Below, piece after piece: positions 1 to 8,474 of a DNA stretch of 64,000 nucleotides (position 1 is its first letter; every line of letters starts with the position of its first letter). A program made the translations under genes and the position numbers. This stretch comes from Pseudooceanicola spongiae. Lineage in GTDB: Bacteria; Pseudomonadota; Alphaproteobacteria; Rhodobacterales; Rhodobacteraceae. The DNA is taken from assembly GCF_014899185.1 (NCBI RefSeq), contig NZ_CP045201.1:3015501-3079500 (forward strand), read 5' to 3'. The notes beneath the pieces were generated by a model. That model was given only the letters and a program-made list of their open reading frames with translations. It was not told the origin of the DNA and ran no database searches.

Positions 1-1
1 T

Positions 2-118
2 CACTGCATCGATGAGACCAGCGAAAGCGACAAGACCCGGTTTCGCGAACGCCAGAAACAGATCGCTCTGGCCCGCACCCGCGGTGAGCGTCACCTGGGC
101 GATTTCGACGGCATCTGA
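2..118 (+). CDS. 3' end of an unidentified gene (partial)
   Basis: An open frame enters from the left edge and ends in TGA at 116-118, giving 38 residues that end in GERHLGDFDGI. The tail is charged, rich in Arg, Lys and Glu, and soluble-looking. I do not recognise the family. It converges with the fliP operon, and about 110 bp of non-coding sequence separates the two stops. The call rests only on an open frame with ordinary codon use, so it could be chance. Confidence 0.35.
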   Translation, partial: HCIDETSESDKTRFRERQKQIALARTRGERHLGDFDGI

Positions 119-227
119 CGTGCGCCGCTGATCGCGGGCTCTGCGCCTGCGGCGGGCGGGAGCCTAGCGGTACGGTTGCCCGGTCCGCGCGGAGCCGATG
201 GCCCCGCTCAGGCGAGATTAACCATGT

Positions 228-971
228 TCAGAAATAGCTGCGCACGAGGCTGCTGGTCACCAGAGTCCAGCCATCCGCGATGACGAAAAAGCTGAGTTTG
301 AACGGGAGAGAGACGATGGCCGGTGGCACCATCATCATACCCATGGACATCAGAACGGCTGCGACCACCAAATCTATGATCAGGAAGGGCAGAAACAGCA
401 GAAATCCGACCTGAAAGGCCCGCGCGATTTCCGAGAGCATGAAGCTGGGAATGAGAACCGAGAGCGGCGCATCAGGGCCGGTTTCGATCTGCGCCGCATC
501 GGGGCGCAGGGCAGCCATGGCCTCGAACGTGTCGGGGTCCATGCGATTGGCCATGAAATCGCGGAACGGGGCGATGGCGAGGGGCAAAGCCTCTTCGATC
601 TCGATCCGCTCCTCGACAAGGGGTTGTATCCCGGCCTGCCAAGCCTGCTGAAACACCGGCTCCATGATGTAGTAGGTCAGGAACATCGCCAGGCTGATCA
701 GCAACATGTTCGGCGGCGATTGCTGCAATCCGATCGCCTGGCGCAGGATCGACAGCACCGTGACGAGGAACGGAAAGCAGGTGATCATGATCAGGATGCC
801 GGGCGCCAGACTGAGCACCGTCAGCAGCAGGATCATCTGGATGCCACGCGCCGTGAGCGAGCCGTTTTCAGCGATGTTGACCGAGATATCCTGCGCCAGC
901 ACAGGCCGCGACATCACCAATGCCGTCATCACAAGGACCACGATCAGGAGAATTCTTCCCCGGTTTGGCAC
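228..971 (-). CDS. fliP: FliP, flagellar type III export gate protein
   Basis: FliP is a core membrane subunit of the flagellar export gate, with FliQ and FliR, at the centre of the MS ring. The 247-residue product has an N-terminal hydrophobic, signal-like stretch (about 7-27). Hydrophobic segments follow near 45-77 and 88-111, then a pair between about 185 and 238. The family pattern is clear: a Pro-Phe-Leu-Val segment before an LRQA motif, then the SPPNMLL stretch. The start is GTG, 2 bp after the fliN stop, with GGGAGAG just upstream. It is the last gene of the leftward fliF-fliH-fliN-fliP operon. Length is normal for the family. Confidence 0.96.
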   Translation of the reverse strand: MPNRGRILLIVVLVMTALVMSRPVLAQDISVNIAENGSLTARGIQMILLLTVLSLAPGILIMITCFPFLVTVLSILRQAIGLQQSPPNMLLISLAMFLTYYIMEPVFQQAWQAGIQPLVEERIEIEEALPLAIAPFRDFMANRMDPDTFEAMAALRPDAAQIETGPDAPLSVLIPSFMLSEIARAFQVGFLLFLPFLIIDLVVAAVLMSMGMMMVPPAIVSLPFKLSFFVIADGWTLVTSSLVRSYF

Positions 972-973
972 TG

Positions 974-1261
974 TCAGAGCTCTCCCGAGAGGTCACTGAC
1001 TTCGGTCAGCCGCACGGCGAGCTGCCCGGCCTGATCGCCCTCCAGCTCCTCAAGCTCACCCCGCGCGATCAGGCGGTCGCCGACGTAGAGCTCGACCGGA
1101 TCATCGACGCGGCGGTCCAGCGGCAGCACGCTGTCGCGGGTCAGCTTGAGCAGATCGCGGATCAGCGGGCGCGCCTTGCCGACGGAGATCGTGATCTCGA
1201 TCGGGACAATGGTGAAGGGGTTGCCACGCGGGGCAGCGCCCTCGCCGGGTTGATCATCCAT
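974..1261 (-). CDS. fliN: FliN, flagellar motor switch protein
   Basis: FliN forms the lower part of the cytoplasmic C ring and docks the FliH-FliI export ATPase complex. The 95-residue product is essentially one SpoA/FliN C-terminal domain. It carries the conserved order ITISVGKARPLIRDLLKL, then a leucine/aspartate linker, then VELYVGDRLIARGEL. It overlaps the fliH stop by 8 bp, so translation is probably coupled. No FliM or FliG gene accompanies it here, although FliN needs FliM in the motor; those genes must lie elsewhere. Confidence 0.93.
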   Translation of the reverse strand: MDDQPGEGAAPRGNPFTIVPIEITISVGKARPLIRDLLKLTRDSVLPLDRRVDDPVELYVGDRLIARGELEELEGDQAGQLAVRLTEVSDLSGEL

Positions 1262-1850
1262 TCTGAATTTTCCTTTCCTGTTCCGTGAAGAAGCCGTCGA
1301 CCGCCTGGCGTATGCCCTCGGTCACCGCGTTCAGATCAATCTCGGTCTCTTCATCGTCGAACCGCAGAAACACCTGCCCCTCGGAGAGGGTGTCATCGGC
1401 GACGACGGCCAGAGGGAAGCCGAAGTCCTGCGCCATCAGCCCCTCGGTCGTGACGAGGTTTTCCGGCGAGACGAGAATTTCCACGCGTTGCGAGGCCTTG
1501 CGCTTGGCGAGCTGTTCCAACTCGTCCTTGATGCGCAGGCCGAGGGTTTCGCGAGCCAGCTCGGGCACGACCTTGTCGATGATGTCGCCCATCAGCGGGC
1601 GGATCGCGGCCAGCACGGCGGAATGCGCCTCGGTATAGGTGAAGGAGAGGTCCTGGAGGTTGCGGGCGAGGTCGCTGGTGATATGGGATTGCTCCTCTCT
1701 CAGCGCCTTCGCGGCATCGTCCCAACCGGCCTTGTAGCCATTCTCGAAAGCCTCGAGGCGAATGGTTTCAAGCTCCTCGTCACTCATCGCCGGGGCAGTG
1801 GGCATATGCGGGGTGCCGAAATCCTCAAGGATGCGGGCGATCTGTTTCAT
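1254..1850 (-). CDS. fliH: FliH-like export ATPase regulator
   Basis: FliH holds and regulates the FliI ATPase and links it to FliN. The 198-residue product has an acidic, helical N-terminal half (roughly 20-100) with the alanine/charged spacing expected of the FliH stalk. A C-terminal domain (about 105-195) resembles the V-ATPase E-subunit-like part of FliH. Sequence similarity in this family is low, so position counts: it lies between fliF and fliN and shares an ATGA overlap with fliF. Confidence is high from context and moderate from sequence alone. Confidence 0.85.
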   Translation of the reverse strand: MKQIARILEDFGTPHMPTAPAMSDEELETIRLEAFENGYKAGWDDAAKALREEQSHITSDLARNLQDLSFTYTEAHSAVLAAIRPLMGDIIDKVVPELARETLGLRIKDELEQLAKRKASQRVEILVSPENLVTTEGLMAQDFGFPLAVVADDTLSEGQVFLRFDDEETEIDLNAVTEGIRQAVDGFFTEQERKIQNG

Positions 1851-3436
1851 GCGGTTTCCTTGCTTTCTTCAAGCCAGCTGCGCAGGATTTCGAGCGTCTC
1901 GTCCTTGCGCTCCTCGATCAGGGACTGCAGCTTGACAACGGGGTCGTCGCTGCTGCTGCTGTCGCCGAAATCCCCCATCATCGGAAAGCCGCCGTCATCG
2001 CCGCCAAAGCCGCCCATCGACAGATCCGGCAGGCTGAAATCGTCGTCCTCGATCTCTCCGTTCAGCACGGGGCCATTGCCGCCCTCCAGCAAGGGGACAT
2101 CGGCCGCGCCAGCGCGGCCCGTCAGAACCGGGCGAATGACGAACAGACCAAGAATCAGCGCGACGACAGCCAGAACCGCCATCTGCACCAGAGACATGAC
2201 ATCGAGGTTCATCCCGGCGATGAAGCCCTGATCGCTGCTGGTGCCGAGCTGCGAAAGGGGCTCGAACTGCATCGACTTGAGCGTGATGACATCGCCGCGC
2301 GCCGCGTCATAGCCGACGGCGGATTCGACAAGCTCGCGCAGCTCTCCCAGCTCGGCCTCGGTGCGCGCGACCGGGTCGGCGTCGCCGACAGCGGCGATGC
2401 CGTTGACCAGCACGGCAACAGTCAGGCGGCGAATCGCCCCGGCGGCACGCACCACCTCCCGGCTGGTCTCGGAGACCTCGTAGTTCACCCGCTCGCGCGT
2501 TTCACTGTTCTGATTCGAGGAGGTGCCGCGGCCACCAGCGTCGCCGCCCGGCAGGTTTGAGGCCACGGTGACATCGCCGCCCTCGGAGTTTTTCGAGCTG
2601 TTGCTGCGTTCCTCGGTATCCGTGCTGATGGCGACCCGCCCCTCGGGGTCAAACCGCCGCTCGACGATGGATTCGCTTTCGTTGTTGGTGTCGACGCTGA
2701 CCTCAACCACGGCATTGCCAAGGCCGACGCGGGCCTCGAGGAGGCGCTGCACCTTCTCCTTGAGCTCCTGCGCGCGGTCCTGCCCGGCGGTGGTGCCGGA
2801 GTCTTCGGTGGCGCCGACCAGTTCGCCGGCATCATCGATCACGGCAACGTCATCGGGCGACAACCCGGCGACGGCGGAGGACACGAGATAGCGCAGCGCC
2901 TTGGCCTGAGCTGCGCTGATATCACCGCTGGTCGAGAGCGAAATCGACGCGGTGGGGCGCAAATCACGTTGAAACGGGTTGGCCCCCTGATGCGCGATAT
3001 GAACGCGGGCCGATTCGATTTGCGGACTGGAGGCGATCGTGCGCGCCAGCTCGCCCTCTTTGGCACGCCAGTAGGCAGCATCGAACATCTGCGATGTGGT
3101 GCCGAAACCTGACAGGGAATCAAGCAGCTCGTAGCCCTGGCTGGAGTTGCGCGGCAGGCCTTCGCTGGCCAGGGTCATGCGCAGTTCGTCCCGCGATCCA
3201 CCTTCGACATAGATACTGCCGCCGCGCACCTCATAGACAACGCCGCGCTGTTCCAGAGCACTGACGATTTCGCCCGCCTGACCGTTTTCCAGGCCCGAAT
3301 ACAGCAGGCTCATCGAGGGTTGAGACGCCATACGCGCCAGCCCCAGAACCGCCGCGAACATCGCGACTGTGGCAAGAATCATGAGGATCCGACGCCGTGT
3401 TTCAAGGCTGTTCCACAGGGTCATGAACTGTTGCAA
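1847..3436 (-). CDS. fliF: FliF, flagellar MS-ring protein
   Basis: FliF builds the inner-membrane MS ring, the base of the flagellum and housing of the export gate. The 529-residue product has TM1 near residues 18-38 and a long periplasmic region with YscJ-like ring-building motifs. TM2 lies near 410-435. A cytoplasmic C-terminal tail (about 490-529) is the FliG-binding helix pair. I chose the TTG start at 3436 because GGGAGA lies about 7 bp upstream and the N-terminus then reads MQQ, as in relatives. An ATG four codons in is the alternative. It heads the leftward fliF-fliH-fliN-fliP operon and diverges from fliL. Confidence 0.96.
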   Translation of the reverse strand: MQQFMTLWNSLETRRRILMILATVAMFAAVLGLARMASQPSMSLLYSGLENGQAGEIVSALEQRGVVYEVRGGSIYVEGGSRDELRMTLASEGLPRNSSQGYELLDSLSGFGTTSQMFDAAYWRAKEGELARTIASSPQIESARVHIAHQGANPFQRDLRPTASISLSTSGDISAAQAKALRYLVSSAVAGLSPDDVAVIDDAGELVGATEDSGTTAGQDRAQELKEKVQRLLEARVGLGNAVVEVSVDTNNESESIVERRFDPEGRVAISTDTEERSNSSKNSEGGDVTVASNLPGGDAGGRGTSSNQNSETRERVNYEVSETSREVVRAAGAIRRLTVAVLVNGIAAVGDADPVARTEAELGELRELVESAVGYDAARGDVITLKSMQFEPLSQLGTSSDQGFIAGMNLDVMSLVQMAVLAVVALILGLFVIRPVLTGRAGAADVPLLEGGNGPVLNGEIEDDDFSLPDLSMGGFGGDDGGFPMMGDFGDSSSSDDPVVKLQSLIEERKDETLEILRSWLEESKETA

Positions 3437-3497
3437 ACCGCATCTCCCGTCCGGCCGGCATTCTACCGGCGACTACCCCTTAATTGGCCGAACGGGC

Positions 3498-3512
3498 TTA
3501 ATAATCGGTTAG
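3498..3512. promoter_or_regulatory. Candidate CtrA-type site between fliF and fliL
   Basis: The sequence TTAA-N7-TTAG lies in the 122-bp divergent region between fliF and fliL. The CtrA consensus is TTAA-N7-TTAA, so one base differs. CtrA controls flagellar genes in many alphaproteobacteria, including Rhodobacteraceae, and a site here could serve both operons. One near-consensus match in an AT-richer spacer can occur by chance. Confidence 0.45.
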
Positions 3513-3558
3513 TTCATGACGGTTAAAACGGACCCATCAGAGAGAATTTGGTTGGGCC

Positions 3559-4053
3559 ATGTCAGAAGAGACTAAGGACACAGAGGAAGCACCGAAAAAG
3601 CGTTCCAAGCTGCCGCTGATCCTAGGGATCGTGCTGGCACTGGTGGGCGGCGGCGGCAGTTTCTTCGCAATTTACAGCGGCATGATTCTGGGTGGCGATG
3701 CCCCCCATGCCGAAGCCGAGGCGGAAGTACCGACCGAGAAATTTGTCGCCTCCGACGTCGCCTTTGTGACCCTGGAGCCGATGGTGATTTCCTTCGGCCC
3801 TGCCTCGGAAAACCGCCACCTGCGCTTTACCGCGAGCCTTGAGGTGCCATCGGGGCAGCAAAGCGCCGTCGAGACGGTGCGTCCGCGCGTCATGGACGTG
3901 CTGAACAATTACCTCCGCGCACTGCGGATGGCCGATTTTGAGGATCCCGCCGCGCTGGTACGCATTCGCGCCCAGATGCTGCGGCGTATCCAGGTGATCA
4001 CTGGGCCGGACGCTGTGCGCGACCTGCTGATTGTCGAATTCGTGATGAGTTGA
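3559..4053 (+). CDS. fliL: FliL, flagellar basal-body associated protein
   Basis: FliL is a single-pass inner-membrane protein that surrounds the stator units and supports motor function. The 164-residue product has a charged cytoplasmic N-terminus (about 1-18) and one TM segment (about 19-45). A periplasmic FliL domain follows, with the typical strand LRFTASLEV and a C-terminal segment ending DLLIVEFVMS. It is the first gene of the rightward fliL-motA-flhA run. A second FliL-like protein is encoded at 12875-13381. Confidence 0.92.
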   Translation: MSEETKDTEEAPKKRSKLPLILGIVLALVGGGGSFFAIYSGMILGGDAPHAEAEAEVPTEKFVASDVAFVTLEPMVISFGPASENRHLRFTASLEVPSGQQSAVETVRPRVMDVLNNYLRALRMADFEDPAALVRIRAQMLRRIQVITGPDAVRDLLIVEFVMS

Positions 4054-4063
4054 GGGGAAGAAC

Positions 4064-4486
4064 ATGGAAATGATTTCAGACATCTTGCTGGTCGCAGGCG
4101 CCTTGGGCGCTGCCTTCTATTGCTTCATCCTTGCCCGACGGCTGGCACGGTTCAACGATCTGGAAAACGGCGTCGGCGGTGCAGTCGCAGTGCTGTCCGC
4201 GCAGGTCGATGACCTGACCCGGACGCTGAAATCCGCACAAAGCGCAGCGGGAGAGGCCAATGCGTCGCTTGGTCAGCTGACAGAGAGAGCAGAGGGTGTG
4301 GCAAAGCGGCTGGAACTGCTGGTCGCCTCCATGCATGACCTGCCAGAGCCCGCGCCGCACTACGGGCACGGCATGGATCAGCCGCCGATGCGCTATGCCA
4401 CCCCTGCACCAGCACCTCAGCCTATCGCAGAGCCACCCGCCCGCAATGACCAACCGGTCTTTGCGCGCCGGTCGGCGTCGAACTGA
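4064..4486 (+). CDS. Small membrane protein of the flagellar operon
   Basis: This 140-residue protein has one N-terminal TM helix (about 5-23), then a coiled-coil-like region (about 35-90) with heptad leucine/valine spacing. It ends in a proline/alanine-rich tail. It starts 10 bp after fliL behind GAGGGGAAG and precedes the MotE-like gene. Its build resembles the DUF6468/PflI-type proteins linked to alphaproteobacterial flagella, but I assign that only tentatively. Cotranscription with fliL and motA suggests a motor or assembly role. Confidence 0.75.
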   Translation: MEMISDILLVAGALGAAFYCFILARRLARFNDLENGVGGAVAVLSAQVDDLTRTLKSAQSAAGEANASLGQLTERAEGVAKRLELLVASMHDLPEPAPHYGHGMDQPPMRYATPAPAPQPIAEPPARNDQPVFARRSASN

Positions 4487-4496
4487 GGCGCGGCAA

Positions 4497-5150
4497 ATGG
4501 CAAAAATCGCAACCAAACCGGCAGGCAAGACCACGCCGAAGGGCAAGCCCGCACCCCGGCGCAGGCGCGCCCGTCGGGGAACGCTGATGCTGATCGCAGG
4601 CCTTCTGGTGACGTCGGCGATTCTGCGCGTGGGGACACAGACCGGGACCGTGCTGGCTCTGGAAAAGCTGACTGGCGATCACCCGGTCGAAGAGATGACG
4701 GCCCATGAGGATGCGCCCCAAACCGCAGAAGTGGCCGCCCCCCCTGATATTGAGGCAATGCTTGGTGCCTTCAAAGCGCGCGAAGCCCGGCTGGATCAAC
4801 GCGAAATGCAGATTCGCGACCGAATGAACGCCCTGGCGATCGCGGATGAAGAAATCGAGAAGAAACTGGCGCAGCTCGAGGCCGCCGAGGCTGCTCTGAA
4901 GCAGACACTTGCACTGGCCGATAGCGCTGCCGAAAACGACCTTTCGCGCCTGACCGCGGTTTACGAAAACATGAAGCCCAAGGATTCTGCCGCTTTGTTT
5001 GAGCAGATGGATCCTGATTTTGCTGCAGGGTTCCTCGGCCGGATGCAGCCGGCGGCCGCCGCTGCGCTGATGGCCGGGCTGACACCAGAGCGTGCCTATA
5101 CGATCAGCGTCGTGCTGGCAGGGCGAAATTCATCTGTTCCAAAGAAATGA
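4497..5150 (+). CDS. MotE-like protein with MgtE N-terminal fold
   Basis: This 217-residue product has a basic N-terminus (to about 28) and one TM segment (about 30-50). A coiled-coil stretch (about 85-145) follows. The C-terminal helical domain resembles the MgtE intracellular domain, with motifs LTAVYENMKPKDSAALFEQM and AAGFLGRMQP. Rhizobial MotE has this layout and chaperones the periplasmic motility protein MotC. The ATG at 4497 lies 11 bp after the upstream stop, and longer in-frame starts would run through the preceding gene. The specific MotE role is inference. Confidence 0.82.
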   Translation: MAKIATKPAGKTTPKGKPAPRRRRARRGTLMLIAGLLVTSAILRVGTQTGTVLALEKLTGDHPVEEMTAHEDAPQTAEVAAPPDIEAMLGAFKAREARLDQREMQIRDRMNALAIADEEIEKKLAQLEAAEAALKQTLALADSAAENDLSRLTAVYENMKPKDSAALFEQMDPDFAAGFLGRMQPAAAAALMAGLTPERAYTISVVLAGRNSSVPKK

Positions 5151-5199
5151 ACTCTAGCGTGGACAGCAACGTACAGGCACTGGATTCGAGGCGGCGGAC

Positions 5200-6069
5200 A
5201 TGATTGGTTTTATCGGCATTGCGGTCATCTTCATCATGGTCTTCGGCGGCTATATTCTGGCCGGCGGCAAGATGGGGATCATCATGAAGGCTCTGCCGTT
5301 CGAGTTGATGATGATCGGTGGCGCTGCGCTCGGGGCCTTTCTGCTGTCCAATGACATGGCGGGCGTCAAACATACCGCCAAAGACATCGGCAAGGTCTTC
5401 AAGGGACCCAAGTGGAAGCACCATGACTACCGCGATCTTCTGTGCCTCCTGTTCGAGTTGATCCGCCTTGCCCGGCAGAACCCCGTCGCCATCGAGGAGC
5501 ATATTGAAGCCCCTGCAGAATCGACGATCTTCAGCAAATACCCGAAGATTTTGGCCGACAAGGAGGCGATCAACCTGATTTGTGACACCATGCGTTCGGC
5601 CTCGATGAACTACGACGACCCGCATCAGGTCGAGGAGGTTCTGGAAAAGCGTATGGATGCGAACTTGCATCACGCGCTGCATTCCAGCCACGCTTTGCAG
5701 CAGGTGGCGGATGGCCTGCCCGCCCTTGGGATTGTGGCTGCCGTGCTTGGTGTGATCAAGACCATGGCCTCGATCGACCAACCTCCAGAAGTGCTTGGCA
5801 AGATGATCGGTGGCGCCCTCGTCGGCACGTTTCTTGGTGTTTTCCTTGCATATGGTCTGGTCGGGCCCTTCTCGGGCAAGGTGAAATCCGTGGTTGAGGA
5901 AGACGGTCACTTTTACCAGCTGATCCGCGAAGTTCTGGTCGCGAATCTGCACAATCACGCCACCAATATCTGCATCGAGGTCGGTCGCCAAAACACACCG
6001 TCCCATTGCCGCCCCAGCTTCTCCGAGCTGGAAGAGGCCCTCAAAGATGTGAAAAGCGGGGCAGCATGA
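5200..6069 (+). CDS. motA: MotA, flagellar stator subunit
   Basis: MotA forms the pentameric ring of the proton-driven stator, with MotB. The 289-residue product has four TM segments: near 2-22, 34-50, and a pair around 165-225. A large cytoplasmic loop lies between TM2 and TM3. The family motif PALGIVAAVLGV, followed by the MIGGALVGTFLGVFLAYG stretch, is present. No motB lies in the window. The stop codon overlaps the next start (ATGA), so translation is probably coupled. Confidence 0.95.
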   Translation: MIGFIGIAVIFIMVFGGYILAGGKMGIIMKALPFELMMIGGAALGAFLLSNDMAGVKHTAKDIGKVFKGPKWKHHDYRDLLCLLFELIRLARQNPVAIEEHIEAPAESTIFSKYPKILADKEAINLICDTMRSASMNYDDPHQVEEVLEKRMDANLHHALHSSHALQQVADGLPALGIVAAVLGVIKTMASIDQPPEVLGKMIGGALVGTFLGVFLAYGLVGPFSGKVKSVVEEDGHFYQLIREVLVANLHNHATNICIEVGRQNTPSHCRPSFSELEEALKDVKSGAA

Positions 6070-8348
6070 TGACGAGATGGCTTGCCCTGGTGCTGATACT
6101 CTTGCCCTGTGCCGTTACGGCGCAGGTTTCAACGGTTCGCTCGGGTGATCATCGCGATTTTTCCCGCCTTACCGTGGCTCTGCCCCCAGGCACGGACTGG
6201 TCGATGCAACAGGAAATGGGTCGCCTGCGCATCTCGTTTTCGGGCGATATGGAAAGACCCGACCTCAGTCAGATTTTCCGCCGCATTTCGCGTGATCGCA
6301 TCGAAGACGTTCAGCCGCTTCCGGGTAATGGCCTGGATATTCGCCTGACCTGCGACTGCCCAACAGTGGCGAGGCTGTCGGCGGATAACCTGCTGATCAT
6401 CGATGTCGGAGACGGTCCGCCATTGCCAGATCTGCCCCCCTCCATTTCTGCCGACGCGGCGCCCACTGCAAGCGACCGCCCTCTTGGCCCGGAAATGACC
6501 GAACCTGCCGCCAGCAGCCTGATGCCTGTTCAGGACCTCGTGACTGCAACACCGCAGGATCACTCCCACGCTAAAAATGCTGAGAAGTTTGCTCTCAGAC
6601 GGGTGACCACCCTCCCCGATGTACCAGCCCCCGTTGAAACCAATCCTGATCTGACCAATGAGCTCGAAACGTCTCTGCTGCAGGCCATCGGCCGCGCCGC
6701 GACAGAAGGCTTGCTGGATGCAGACGCGGCCAATGCTGCCCTCATCCCCAAGGATCTGCGTCAGGTCAGCGGAACACATGACAGTGCCCCTCACGCCGCC
6801 CCCGGCATCATGGCAACGCCTGGAACCCTCGACGCCGCAAAACCTGGCGAAAACAGCCGCTTCATGCTCTCTGGTGACACCTGCGAACAGCAAATGCCGG
6901 CCACCATCGACGCGGCGACTGAGGCGGATTTTTCAACGCGCCTCGGCGCGTTGCGTACCGGGCTGACGGCAGAGTTCGACCGCGACAACGTTACTGGGTA
7001 CCAGGATCTAGCGCGCTTTTATCTGTTGCACGGTTTCGGAGCCGAGGCTTTGCGCCTGCTCGAGTCCGTTCCCCAAAACCCTGCCCTGACCGCAGAAATG
7101 ATAAGTGTCGCCAATATTCTGGAATATGGTCACGATGCCTCCGACGGCCCTTTCGCGGGCAAGATTGCCTGTGACACTGAGGCTGCTATGTGGGCAGCTC
7201 TGACCGGTGCGACGCTGGCCCCGGGGCAGGATTTCAACGGCTCTGCCATTTTACGCGCCGTGACCGCGCTGCCCGTTCCCCTTAAGTCTTATCTCGGCCC
7301 GGTCCTTGCCGAAAGGTTCAGTGCTGCTCAGGAAAACGAGCTCGCCAAGGATCTGCTGCGCATCGTCGACCGCGATGTCAGCGAACCCACCGCCATGCGC
7401 AATTTTGCTGCAGCGCGCATAACCACTCAGGAGGAGGGCCAGCCGGATCATGCCGCGTATCAAGATCTGATCGCTCAGAACGACAGTGTTTCGCCCGAGG
7501 CGCTGCTGCACTATGCCACCGAATCTCTCGACAACGGCGGCAGCATTGACCCCGAAACAATCGGCCTGCTGGAGAGTTACCGCACACAGTATCGGGATGA
7601 CCCGATTTCGGGCAAGCTGGTGCGCACCGAAATTATCGCGCACGCTTCGGCTGGAAATTTTCCCGCCGCCTACGATCTGTTCGCCAGCCAGTCCGCATTG
7701 CTTGATGACGCGACGCGCGCAACCGTTGCCGATGGGCTGACACGCAACTTGGCCAGTCATGCCGCTGATGCCGTCTTCACCCGTCAGTTTTTCGGCCATG
7801 AGGCTATCATCCGGGAAGGGGCGCGTGCGGAAACGATGAACGCTGTGGCGCAACGCCTGCTCGACCTCGGCTTTCTGGAGCAGGCCGAGCAGCTGATCGC
7901 GATTGGCGCGGATGGCGAGGCGGGTCGCCAACGACGCGTCCTGCGGGCCAAGATTGCCTTGGCCAGTAATCTGCCGCGCCGCGCCGAGGCCGAGCTTTTT
8001 GGCCTGACGGGAGAGGATATCGATCTGCTGCGGGCTCAGGCCTCGCTTGACACGTCCGATTATGAGCAGGCGCAAAACTTATTCAACGCCGCTGGAGACA
8101 CGCAGGAGGCCGGCACAGCTGCTTGGCTGGCCCGCGACTGGGGTACTGTCAAAACACTTGAAAACACGCAAAAGGCGCGCCTCGCTGACCTGGTGACGCA
8201 GCAACAGGCTGCGCCCATCACCCTGCCTGTTGTCGGGCCGCCGACACTGGCGGTCAGCCGCGATGTGCTGAGCCAGAGCACCGATACACGAAACGCCCTG
8301 CGCGAGCTGCTCTCGACTGTGCAGGTTGAGACGGCGCTGGATCAATAA
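6066..8348 (+). CDS. Large exported protein of the flagellar operon, function unknown
   Basis: This 760-residue protein begins with a Sec-type signal peptide (about 1-20, cleavage after CAVTAQ). An AMIN-like beta-rich segment follows (about 21-120), then a proline/threonine-rich linker. The rest is a long alpha-helical region of TPR-like repeats (about 260-730), with recurring leucine/alanine spacing such as LARFYLLHGFGAEALRLLE. It overlaps motA by 4 bp and precedes flhA. It probably acts in the periplasm in motor function or assembly. I cannot name a specific family, and a longer N-terminus would run through motA. Confidence 0.8.
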   Translation: MMTRWLALVLILLPCAVTAQVSTVRSGDHRDFSRLTVALPPGTDWSMQQEMGRLRISFSGDMERPDLSQIFRRISRDRIEDVQPLPGNGLDIRLTCDCPTVARLSADNLLIIDVGDGPPLPDLPPSISADAAPTASDRPLGPEMTEPAASSLMPVQDLVTATPQDHSHAKNAEKFALRRVTTLPDVPAPVETNPDLTNELETSLLQAIGRAATEGLLDADAANAALIPKDLRQVSGTHDSAPHAAPGIMATPGTLDAAKPGENSRFMLSGDTCEQQMPATIDAATEADFSTRLGALRTGLTAEFDRDNVTGYQDLARFYLLHGFGAEALRLLESVPQNPALTAEMISVANILEYGHDASDGPFAGKIACDTEAAMWAALTGATLAPGQDFNGSAILRAVTALPVPLKSYLGPVLAERFSAAQENELAKDLLRIVDRDVSEPTAMRNFAAARITTQEEGQPDHAAYQDLIAQNDSVSPEALLHYATESLDNGGSIDPETIGLLESYRTQYRDDPISGKLVRTEIIAHASAGNFPAAYDLFASQSALLDDATRATVADGLTRNLASHAADAVFTRQFFGHEAIIREGARAETMNAVAQRLLDLGFLEQAEQLIAIGADGEAGRQRRVLRAKIALASNLPRRAEAELFGLTGEDIDLLRAQASLDTSDYEQAQNLFNAAGDTQEAGTAAWLARDWGTVKTLENTQKARLADLVTQQQAAPITLPVVGPPTLAVSRDVLSQSTDTRNALRELLSTVQVETALDQ

Positions 8349-8474
8349 CCCGAACCACACGGCTCGATATTTGCGAGTCCTCAACCATTTCCCGAAATAG
8401 TCAGCCCTAGACGACGCGCCAGAATGGCACCGGCAGCCCAAGGCTGCCGCCCGCAGACCTCAAGTGGGACCCTG

